From: Hippasteria phrygiana
Lineage: Eukaryota > Echinodermata > Asteroidea > Valvatida > Goniasteridae
Length of the DNA: 64,000 bases
Reading direction: 5' to 3'
Assembly (NCBI GenBank): GCA_037893225.1
Contig: JAZGUH010000623.1
Span: forward strand, 248,001 to 312,000
The position numbers and the translations under genes were made by a program. The notes under the pieces are model-generated. The model did not search any database. It was not told the DNA's origin and saw nothing but the letters and a program-made list of their open reading frames with translations. Numbering within the stretch: the stretch's first letter is position 1; every line of letters begins with the position of its first letter. Below, piece after piece: positions 47,201-56,900 of this stretch.

Positions 47201-50098
47201 CTCAATCTTTAAGTGTTTTAACCCTAACCTACCTGAATCCATCAAAATCCATACCCCTGTTTTGGAGGATTTTGGCGGATTTAGGATACCTCCATATTGA
47301 AACCTGGGGGATTTTGATGGATTGAGGATTGTAAGCCTAGCGGTACTGCAGGATTTTGATGAATTCAGGATACCTCCATATTGAACAGTCACCAAAACCA
47401 ACTTTTTGTTCATGACAAAATAGGTGGATTTTGGCGGATTCAGGATACTTTCGAGTCAAGTTACCCAAGGGGTTAGGGTTAATGTTTACCTGAACGATGC
47501 TTGATAGGATGCCTGAATGAGCATTTCCACCCACGCTGGATGTTTGTAACTTTTTGGCTGTACCTGCTCTCCTCGTTTTAAACCCTCTGCTTTGGCAGAA
47601 ACCTGTTTGAAAAAAACAGGAATCTCAATTATTGATTATTTCCCAACTACACAAAGTTGTGGACAAAAATACTGGCACTTTCAATTCTTTCTGTGGAGGT
47701 AATTCTCCTGAATTTGAACTGCAGGTTTCTTCTGGGAATGCCAGAATTGCCTTTCCTTCTTTTCAAAACTTTGCTTATTCTCTCCATATCGTTTCGGTTA
47801 GCGGTAACACCATGTGTTTATCTCAACTAACGAGAGGTATGGGTTCTGAAAAGAACCTTATCGCACAACTCGTATCTCAACCTTCGTTAAGTGAGAAGGG
47901 TTCAAGGGGAGAACCAATTTTCTTGCAACTCATTTTCTCTACTGTCTCTACTCTCCAAACGTAACAATGCTTGGTCAGAGGAGAGCCAATATGTAAAAAA
48001 CGAACTTACAAGTACATGAGAGCTGCGTGGACATTTTAAGTACGCAAGGCTGAAGCAAGGGTAATGAAAGCTATAACTTCTATAATCCATATTTGTAGAG
48101 GGTACAGTTCAAATTTAGTTTATTATATAAAAAAAAAAATTGAAACAACCGTCTTGAAAAATTGTTTGGAAAGGCATGACACAATATTTTTTTGCATAAC
48201 AGCAGGAAGACAGATGATGAGAAAGATAAAACATTTAAGATGGTACTCACCTTGCAATGTGCCATGTGAGCCTAATCTATAATTCAGCAGCGGTTGACTT
48301 CGACTGAAGGACGTACAGTGGTTCTGTAAACGCAGCTGATTCTCCGGAAATCCTGAAAGGTCAAATAAAATTGTGATGCGATCAAGCAAAATCAGTCGGA
48401 ACTCGGCAATCCTTGTTTTGAGATATGGGCCAAAACAATGTTCGTAGCGGTGGAAAAATCAAAATTGACTTTTTTACAAAAACGGAAGGGAAAAACATTC
48501 TTCTTTCACATGAAAATATTCTTTTAACAAAATTCAGGAGAAGTGGTAAAAAAAAGAGACTTGTTTGACCCCATCCAGCTTCGATTGTCAAAAATCCTGA
48601 AATTATTTTCAAAAGAATCATGTATTCGCACTTTTTTTTTCCTATTTCGTATACTCTACCCCATTCACAAATGGTATCGTCGGAAAGGAAAATGAATGAA
48701 TTTTCCAAATAAGGACATTTCGTCATCATAAATATCTGAATATTCACGTAAAAACACACAGAATCTTCCGAACAAACCCTCCCTTGTTGTACACAAGCTG
48801 ATTTCGTAACCCGCGATTGGTCAATTGCGGTCACGTAGTGTCACAAGCCTGGATGTCGTCGGCTGCAATATTATTGCCAAGTTCCGACTGATATTGGTTG
48901 ATCGCATTACAATTGATCAGTAAAAGGACCAGAAAACCAGATGTATTTTGTTGACAATGAACAAGTCATACATAAAAACTTCCTGTGTAAAGACACATCA
49001 TCCAATAACGTACAATGTATTATTTAATGTTACCATTCTTCCTACCATTTCTATTCTCGAAAAACGAGTGGGTTGATATGTGAGATTCTTGCCATGTACC
49101 ATCGTCACTCCGTCTGACTGGGATCTTGGCTAACAGGCTGTCCGCCCAGCCTTCCGGTAAATGGGCCATTCCGAGTTCCCTGGTGTTAAGAGCAACCTAG
49201 TCCAGAACAAAGAGTTGCGTTAAGTTGGTATAATTAATGTTCATACGATATTAATAATAATAACCATGATGAATCCAAAACGGCATAAATTTCTATTTTC
49301 AGAGTGAACAAAGATTAGGAGAAAATTGAAAGAAGCTCGGCAAAGTTCTGAAACTTGTTCAAAGGAATGTTTCAGAGAATTCTATTTCAATCAAATCACT
49401 TACATTTTGTAGACTGTCTATCAGCTCTGCATCCGAGGATTGATGACCAGAGTTTTGTCGTCGTTGTTTTCTGTTGTTCCTGATTGCCCATGCTGCTGTA
49501 CTTGGGTCTCGTGATGTTGCCTTGACAGAGTTCAAAACTGCTGCCAGATGTGGGAGCGGCCCAAGGAGTTGCTACAAAACCAAAGGGGAAAGATTTTACT
49601 TTAATAGGGCCTACCCCCACCAGAATTGGCCGGGAACAGCACAATCTTGGAAAATAACCATCCATTTGTGTTCAGGATTGTATAAATGGAAAGAGTTCTA
49701 TATCCGGCCATCACTTGGACCTCATGCACAAAGTCTACTGGCTATGACAGAAAAAGTCAAAGTATTTTCAAAGAAAAAGTTGAAATTTCTTTCCTCCTAA
49801 ATTTGTGTTTCTTTATCAGATTTACACTTTTTGGTAGTTTTAAGTCATATTAAGGGAAAATAAGTGATGGCCGTATATGGAACTCTTTCCGCTGTCCTGG
49901 CCGACTTTGGTGGGGTGTTACTATTATTAAAGTCAAGTCTTTCCAGAATCAACACATGGTCATTGACAATGTCAATGACACGGTGACAGATGGCATACAC
50001 TTTACATCCCATAGGCCTACACCGTGCACATGTACAGTTTGGCACCGGCAGATTATTCTCGTCTTTACCTGCGCACTCACTCCGCTTACAGAGAACAT
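38234..50098 (-). CDS. YME1L1: ATP-dependent zinc metalloprotease YME1-like (mitochondrial i-AAA protease)
   Basis: Inner-membrane AAA+ protease facing the intermembrane space. Coding exons in order: 50090-50098, 49404-49571, 49034-49196, 48251-48352, 47490-47602, 46226-46451, 45022-45098, 43868-43958, 43402-43554, 42904-43099, 41970-42082, 41745-41789, 41335-41445, 40547-40698, 39561-39761, 38766-38876, 38234-38365. Phases join to 720 residues, near the human ~716-773. Features: N-domain, SRGFKT region, membrane span about 239-254, Walker A GSPGTGKT (322-329; P to S against the usual GPPGTGKT), Walker B VVFIDELD (377-384), RPGRFD, zinc site HEGGH (542-546), GASSD. The 9-base first exon (Met-Phe-Ser, donor GTAAGC) is inferred from the family N-terminus MFS and phase and is the least certain exon; the exon at 39561 uses donor GTCCGT. 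Confidence 0.95.
40275..40330 (+). mobile_element. tRNA-like SINE fragment in a YME1L1 intron
   Basis: A-box-like TTGGTAGCGAGTCGG followed by B-box-like ACAGGTTCAAGTC. No tRNA acceptor pairing. It lies in the intron between exons 40547-40698 and 39561-39761. Confidence 0.45.
40853..41147. mobile_element. TTAA-type MITE, family B copy
   Basis: Left TTAACCTCTTGTGTCCGG, right TGGCCGTCCGGATTCAAGAC. The interior has CATTACACTCCCATTC and GGCCAGGTGGTC. Very similar interiors occur at 42336-42635 and around 53250-53715. Confidence 0.55.
42336..42635. mobile_element. TTAA-type MITE, family B copy with intact hAT target
   Basis: TTAACGTTGTGAATACGG then GACGACGATCATAGCCGG, an uninterrupted version of the spot where the 53 kb copy carries a hAT insertion. 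The interior TTTGAAAAAGACCACCTGGC matches that copy. Confidence 0.55.
43132..43344. repeat. 17-bp minisatellite filling a YME1L1 intron
   Basis: About 12 tandem copies of AGACTGAAACGGGTACC, nearly perfect, in the 302-bp intron between the Walker A exon (43402-43554) and the Walker B exon (42904-43099). About 30 bases separate it from the acceptor and about 55 from the donor. Frames open across it are artefacts. Confidence 0.95.
44526..44674. mobile_element. TTAA-type MITE, family A copy 3
   Basis: TTAACCCTCGCTCTCC on the left, AGTAGGAGGGTTAA on the right, TTAA at both borders. The interior has CTATCAAAACCTATCGAGTG and TTTTCTGATAGGTTGTG. It lies in a YME1L1 intron. Confidence 0.7.
44785..44893. 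mobile_element. Short MITE, AACCCTGCCAGACGC ends, copy 2
   Basis: 109 bp: AACCCTGCCAGACGC on the left and GCGTCTGGCAGGGTT on the right form perfect inverted ends. It is the partner of 32041-32149. Confidence 0.75.
46575..46690 (-). mobile_element. SINE fragment, GCCTGT hairpin family
   Basis: On the minus strand, tRNA-like sequence with AGTAAGCAGCAGGTCGTGGG, then GCCTGTTT...CCAGGCTCTCGG and AGCATACACTGA. The same arrangement occurs at 24200-24345 and 60008-60125. Confidence 0.6.
46771..47030 (+). mobile_element. tRNA-derived SINE in a YME1L1 intron
   Basis: Head with A box TTGGCGTAGTGGTT and B box GGGTTCGATTCCC (about 46826), then body GTGGATTAAGTTTTTAG and GTGGGATTTTCCTCCGTC. It is not a functional tRNA: the 5' and 3' acceptor strands do not pair. 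Confidence 0.75.
49587..49944. mobile_element. GGAAAG-end MITE adjoining a splice acceptor, with nested element
   Basis: Left GGAAAGATTTTACTTTAATA, right inverse ending AAGTCAAGTCTTTCC, same family as the sequence flanking the foldback element. Its left end is 12-15 bases from the YME1L1 exon 2 acceptor (49572-49574), so it supplies part of the pyrimidine tract. A second MITE, 49688-49890, is nested in it. Confidence 0.7.
49688..49890. mobile_element. Nested MITE, GGAAAGAGTTC ends
   Basis: 203 bp with ~29-bp inverted ends: GGAAAGAGTTCTATATCCGG on the left and, inverted, GGAAAGAGTTCCATATACGG on the right, then CCATCACTT on both. No clear target duplication. Confidence 0.7.
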
Positions 50099-51585
50099 TT
50101 CACGTTGAATTTATCGTCTTCAGCAGAGTCCAAATGTTCCGTTCTACAAGGTGCAGTATTTCTAACCTGTATTACCCAATCTTTCGATGCAGTTTCCTCG
50201 TTCAAAAGAAGAGAAAACAGAGAATGAAAACTCAATATTCAGCTTGCTTGCATGTGATGACATCATGTTTATGTCAAGCCGACAGATGGCGCTATTCTAG
50301 ATTTCCAGCCGGTGTGCTATGAGAATCTTTCCCCCAGATTTTCGATCTTCCCTAGAAAGTGTTCGAGAATATCGTGTTCCTCCTATTTGGAAAGAACGCA
50401 TCCCAATGAGAATTATATTCAAACTGAATGTACTGGCACAAATTTCATTGTATAAACCCTTTGTCGTTTGTATTTTCATCTATAAATATATTATGTTACC
50501 CCCCTGCAGGTCAACAAAACCAGTCAACTACCGGTTATATTTGCATAATTTGTTATAACACCCCGCAGAGAGCCTGATATTAAATCCCCCAACCAAATAA
50601 AAATCAATTTTAGCATTGCCTCCACCCCTACCCCCTAAACAAATTATTAATGAATTAATAAATAAAAACAAATCCAAGTACATTGTATTTTATGGTCATT
50701 TTTTTACATTAATTCTTTAAAAACATCTGTCCTTGCTCTTCAAATAAATAGATATTCAGTTGTTATTTTTGTTTTATTCTAACATGTCTAATTTAAATAA
50801 AAACCCTATTTTATTCTATTGTGGGTGTCTGAAATCCTTCAAAAAGGCCTTTATTCTTGGTTGCTTTCCTGCATCCAATGCACACAAAAGATACGCCCTA
50901 ATTATTGTCGGGCCGCAAATAATTCAACATTTGTAAAGTAATTTATTCAATGACTAAACGTGGGCAGATTTCTTCAAGTACGTCTCACTCAAAAGTGAAT
51001 AACTTTTATAATGCTAGGAAAACAGCAATTTCAAAATCATATTCTCAGGGTGAAACTAAGGACTATACAAAACCAAATAAAAGGTCACACGATCAAAACA
51101 GAATACCCGTTGCTTTCTTTCTATTCTTTAACAAATCCACATCTCTCAAAATACAGCCACATATATCCTTACAACCAATTTTAAACTTATATTAATCCAG
51201 GTATCTTCTTGTAATAAACTGTAATTTGTGTATTTACATAAAATGTATAGAGTACATTTTTTTTTCAATAAACATTAATCATCTATGTTCTACTAGATGT
51301 TTAGTTTCCCTCTACAACCCAGAGTTGCTTATTATGCAGCATCACCCCATCAATAAGCCAGTTCGGTATTTCAACTGCGCATGTGCACAATGACATTTTA
51401 TCCCGAATGACCCACGTGACCTAACGCGCGCGTGTGAACGCAAAAGCTGGTCGCACAACGTGCATGTGTTAAATTCAATCAGAATGGGCGTTCGTGTTAA
51501 TTGCACGTATTAATTGCACACGTGTGTCCACAACATGGTTGTCATCACAGTTGCATGTACAGCATATAATATGTGAAAATTATAC

Positions 51586-51803
51586 CATTGATGTAGTCGA
51601 GACCATCACAAGACCCTGCAAGACCATCACAAGACCCTGCAAGACCATCACAAGACCTTCAGTCTTAATTAAGGCTTAAGCTATTCAAATGAACTGTAAC
51701 AAAAGCATTCCTTTGTCATGGTTTATGCCTGTTACTTGTGCCTGTAACATGCTGGTCTTGTGCCTGGTCTTATGGTCTTGTGATGGTCTCGACTACATCA
51801 TTG
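51586..51803. mobile_element. hAT-type MITE with target duplication AATTATAC
   Basis: 218 bp: left CATTGATGTAGTCGAGACC, right inverse CAATGATGTAGTCGAGACC, plus CATCACAAGACC on both arms. Perfect 8-bp duplications AATTATAC (51578-51585, 51804-51811). Close relative of 4129-4347. Confidence 0.92.
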
Positions 51804-52479
51804 AATTATACTGCTCTATTAAAATTAATTATAACATCTATTGTACTTTTTACTTTGCCATATGTAAAACAATCATTTTACAGGTTGGAACAGGTTTTTA
51901 ATACAGCAATCTATGAAGCTCTGCCTGTGATGCATTGACCAATCACAGCTGTGAGTGTGGCCACAGACATGGCTGTGATTGGTTAATCTGTAAAAGGGCA
52001 TGGCTTTAATAATGGATCGGTCTATTGAGGATTGAGGGGGGAGTGAGTGAGTGAGTAAAGCTAACAAAAATTAAATTTGTACAGACATTCTCATTATAAA
52101 ATACACGAGGCTTCATTGAAGGATTCTTGTACTGACTCAACAAAGGATGCGCTTTGAATACATACCATTCATTGCAAACATAATATGTACATAGTTCTCT
52201 ACAAGTTGCACTTTATATTAATCAAGTGTTTTTTTTAAAAACACAAGAACAATTCTAGAAGTACCTGCAATTTTCATCATAGTTGCATTGTTTTTCCTTT
52301 GATTCTAAAGGAATGTATATACACAAATACTGACGGACATAAACAACTGAACTACACCAGAAGATGGAATTTGCATCAGGGATGATGTAAATTAGAACAG
52401 ATTTTTCTGAGTATACAGTGCTTCATACATTACGTTGGGATAGGGCAAAAGAAAAGAAAAAACACAACAAAATCTCTTT

Positions 52480-52746
52480 TTTTACGGGAGACGTCGGGGT
52501 GCCAAGGCGGCTCTGGCAGCCAAGCGAAATGGCCACAATGTGTTTGTGCAGTCAAGCGTAACATATACACAATCCAACAATGGATTGAAACTGCACAAAC
52601 AGCGGCCAATGGCGTCGTCCGGCCTGGTGGCACTGTTTAAACCAACAATGGATTGAAACTGCACAAACAGAGGTCAATGGCGTCATCCGGCCTGGTGGCA
52701 CTGTTTTTTTTGCGCCATGTGGCGTCATCCGTACGCAAGGGGTTAA
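52480..52746. mobile_element. TTAA-type MITE, family B copy with internal duplication
   Basis: Right end CCGTACGCAAGGGGTTAA. The interior block ACCAACAATGGATTGAAACT and GGCGTC(G/A)TCCGGCCTGGTGG occurs twice, so part of the element is duplicated. The left boundary is uncertain. Confidence 0.5.
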
Positions 52747-53272
52747 CAATTACATGTAAAAGCTGAATAATAGTCTGCAGAATGTCAACAAACAAATTTA
52801 TGAGATAATTCGTTTCACGTGTGCGACATATTTGATGAACAATTGGAAATAAACTAGCTTCAGTCAACACTGTACAAGAAATGGTGACAATGACGCACAA
52901 TCAGCATTTATTGCTCAAGCTTGCATCACTGGTTCACAGCAATGACGTAAACCAGTGATTGCTATGGTTCAGCATGTCAGATGACGCATTGGGTTGGACG
53001 TATAATTGCAATGATGATGCATATGTAATTTGTTTGTAATTGCACTCAAATGTTTAGGCTTTCTGAAACTAAAATTATTTCATATACAAAGCTCCCAGAA
53101 CAAAGAATAATCTAATGTAAAAATTTGTTTTTAATCACTTGTCATGGGCCAGGGACAAGCTAAGTCAAGTTTAGAAAAGGAGCATTTGTTGTTGGTCAGT
53201 GTCTAGCGATGCACAAACGGTTAAACCACTGGTTCCATCTTTATTCTCCGCTTCTTGAATACGGACGACAGC

Positions 53273-53422
53273 CAGAATTGTAGTTGAGTCCCTGCAAGTC
53301 CTTTCGCAAGCCGGTCACAAGTAACTGGATGTCTTTGTCAAAGCTCATTTGAATAGCTTGTGATTGGGATTAGGACTGGAATGGACTTGCAGGGACTTGT
53401 GATGGACTCGACGACATCCCTG
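53273..53422. mobile_element. hAT-type MITE with target duplication ACGACAGC, nested in a family B MITE
   Basis: 150 bp: CAGAATTGTAGTTGAGTCCC on the left, CTCGACGACATCCCTG on the right. Perfect 8-bp duplications ACGACAGC (53265-53272, 53423-53430). The host repeat is uninterrupted at 42336-42635. Confidence 0.88.
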
Positions 53423-53940
53423 ACGACAGCCATAGCTGCGGTTTGAAAAAGACCACCTAGCCAGTTGTCATCTATATGTGCATTCCTGCACATACTCAAT
53501 CCATTTTTGTTTCAACTATATTTTCTTGAATGGGAGTGTAATGAATAGATGCAACTTTTTCAAGCAAAGCTTTCATTCACACGATAGGGGGGGCCCCAAG
53601 TGCTATGAATAGGACCACTCTATTCAGTGTGGTGCCTATTGTTTGCATTTTGTTTGGCTGCACAGTCCCGTTCTTGGTATACCAGTCCCCAATCAATAAC
53701 AGTCGGACACAACAGATTAAGCCATGAAGACACTGCTACTGATAATCAGTACAACCATGCCCTGTAAGGCTGGTTCCAGATGGCTAACTTGACATCGTTG
53801 ACTAACCAAGGTACAAGTAACATTTCTTCAACAATTGTCAACAAAAGTTAACTACAAAGCTACATCCTTGCATTCTATGACCACAATTCTCAGCGGATTA
53901 CCATTTGTACAATGTTGTAAGGCTAGCCATAACCTTAGAG

Positions 53941-56900
53941 TTAATGGCTCTCAACGATGGAATCCCCATCATGTCTGGGTATGGAATGTTCGGTCTCGTC
54001 GCCTGTCGTGTCAACATCACGATTGTTATTGCACTCGCTGGTGTTCAAAATAGCCGCTGGAGTTTGCTCAGGCCGCTGTTCTGAATCATCGTTGCTGCTG
54101 TCAGGCGAAGCCATATCCACAGCCTCCAATTCTTCCATCTCCGTGACCTTTGACCGGCTTTCTTGACTATCAAGTTCCGACTCCGGCGATAAGTCCATTC
54201 TATCCACAGCTCGGGTCCCATTCTCTTCTTCGTGTCCGTAGTAATCGTCGTTTATGATCAAGTCTTCCTGTTCCTCCATCCCTTGGGCAAATTTCAGGGT
54301 TCCGTTGAGGATGTCTTTGACCTGGAAGGAATCGAGTTTGATTCTTCATGAAATATCTTGATTTTCAAGAAGATTTTCAATGAAACGGGAATATCTATGT
54401 GCAAGATGAGTTTTTACCTGCTTGAGTCCCGCCACAGCCAGAAGCATTTCATCTTCTTGAGTTAGCTTGAGCTTCACCATTTCATCTTGGATTTGCACTG
54501 TCGAAAGATTGTGAGTAACTTTGAGTGAGTAACTTTGAGTGAGTAACTTTGAGTGAGTAACTTTGAGTGAGTAACTTTGATTCACAAAATGGCTAGAAGA
54601 AGGTACTTAACTGCAACCTTAATCTCCTTGTGACAATATGATACTGAGTTCAAAAAAGCACATTTGACTTTGAATGCCCTAATTAATAGTTTAATTCAGA
54701 CTTGAATCTTTTAAACTCCAGGGCCCATGTGCATAAAAGGCTACTAGTTTAGCTGCCAACTAGTGCTTAGTAAGATTATAAATTCCCTAGTTTATACCTA
54801 CGGAGTTGGCAACTAATTTGTGTTGCATAAAACCTCACTAGGCACATTGCTTACTAGTTGCATACTAGGACAATTTGGTTTGTAACTGATTTGGGTGCTA
54901 TGGCCTTGGAGAGGAGGTGATTATGTCAGATACAATAGGCTTGTAGACAAGTTTATTGTGTTTGAGCTTCGAATCACATTCCAAATTAGCATAACTCCTT
55001 TCTAAAGGTCTTTGTAACATTGCATTACTGCCCAGTACTTACATTTTGTAGAACTACATAAATTCTCTATACAAGGTTGCTACAGCTAGTACATAAAGTT
55101 ACAACTACAACCATGAGTCTCAAGCGTGAAAGAAAAATTAATTTTACCCAAGACGAAAACCTATTTTTGGCCGACAAATATGAAGAGTTTAAACATGTCA
55201 TAGATGCACCAACTACATTATGGAATGTTCCAGTTGCGTAATACTGCAGCGCAATTAGCACTTGCTGATATGGTAGCAGCGCATGGTTTCTGACAGTGTC
55301 ATGTTCAATGTCTGGTGCCACTATGTCAGTAATTTGCATTATGCCTTCACGGCTAAATCTATACCGCTCATACACCTTATCATCATCAAAGAAGTCTAAT
55401 GGATTTCTCCTGTCTCGGAAGACGCGTTCTTTTCTTATTTGACGACGCAGTTCAACTAGCTCCATGATTCTACGAGCCATGTTGTCAGGACGGTGTCCAA
55501 AGGCAGACTGATTAGTTGTCATCTAGTGACTTAGAGGTACCCCAGATCAACTCTAACTTTCGCCAGAATTTTAGAATGTTACTATATCTAGTTGGGTTTT
55601 ATGCATCACAATTAGTAATCAACTAGGCTTAGTAAGCAACTTAAGTCCATTTTAGTTGCCAACTAGGCCTAGTAGCCTTTTATGCACATGGGCCCAGGCG
55701 TTTTGTTTGGGGTTAAAACCGAGTTGTGTGGAGACTTTTACACTTTCAGCACCAACACACTTTAAATAGTCAATCTCCGTCTCCCAAATAACTGCATGTT
55801 CAGCCCAGGATATCTAAAGTCCAGGATATAAAGGCTCGATGCAAGGGACCCTGGACTGAACATGGGGTAACTGTAAGAAGCCTCTTTCAAGTTTTTTGGT
55901 AGAAAACAATGACGAATCGCAAGCTGAAACATGAATCTGTCTGGAAGCAGTACTCGGTACTTACTTAGATGAGCTTCCATCTTTGTTGCACAGTAACGAC
56001 ACATGTTCTGAATGTCATTCATCTTGCCTTGTACTAATGCTACCTGGTTGTATAAGTCTGTCTCCTGTTGTAGAAAAAATGAATCCATAAAAAAAAACCG
56101 GAAAAGGAAAAAGGAAACCAAAAGAAGAACATTGCATGGAGGAATGATACTGAAGGAGTTTGAACAGTACGAATTGAGTGGGACAATGATCGCGACCACC
56201 GGCAATTTAATCAACAAAAACACTATTCAAAATGCGCACTGCAGCGTTGGAAACTTAAATGAAAACTCACGCTCATTTTTAAGATCAAAATTCGCTTTTG
56301 GACACAACTGGCCACACATCTAAAACTGATGCTACATTTCAGCTGTAGTCTTTTTTGATTAATTTGTTTAATCCAAAAAAGGAAAAGTGGAAATTCCTTC
56401 CAGTCTATCTGTTCTGTTTTCTTAATTGCTTCGGCAGACTGGTGCACCCAACTGCAGGCAGAAGCCATCTTGAAACAAAAGTGACCGTCTTGGAGAGTTG
56501 TGGCCGAGTGGTCCATCATACCGGACCAAAGTTCTGGTAGCCGAGTCGTCAGAAAGTGGGTTTGAATTCCGGCCTGGCCAGTCATGGCACTTGTGTCCTT
56601 CAGCAAGACAATTTATCATAATTGCTTCTCAACCCAGGAGTAGAAATGGGTACCAACGAGAGTTTGGGAGTCGCCTGCAATGGACTGTCATCCTGTCCAG
56701 GGGGAGTAGAAATTATCCTCAGTTGTTTATCGCCCAGGAAACCAAATATAAACATCGGCCTAATGAACCATATTGGCTCTGGACAGACTATTTTGGAAAA
56801 TACTGCACGGCACGATCTAAGAAAAATAACAATAAAATCAAGAGCCGCCTCCTTCCTTTTTTGAAAAAACGCATGGAATATAATATAACAAAAAATTTGC

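Larger units (their letters stand above)
50099..53940. other. Spacer between YME1L1 5' end and TBC1D5 3' end
   Basis: Presumed YME1L1 promoter and 5' leader (right of 50098; no TATA box picked out), AT-rich sequence, hAT MITE 51586-51803, and family B MITEs near 52480-52746 and 53250-53715. A TTTATT (AATAAA on minus) at about 53239 could end TBC1D5 transcripts. No gene recognised. Confidence 0.5.

Noticed and set aside
55067..55240. C-terminal part of the HARBI1-like frame as transposase
   Set aside because: Residues after NVVG do not follow the family pattern; this is probably sequence joined by an internal deletion.
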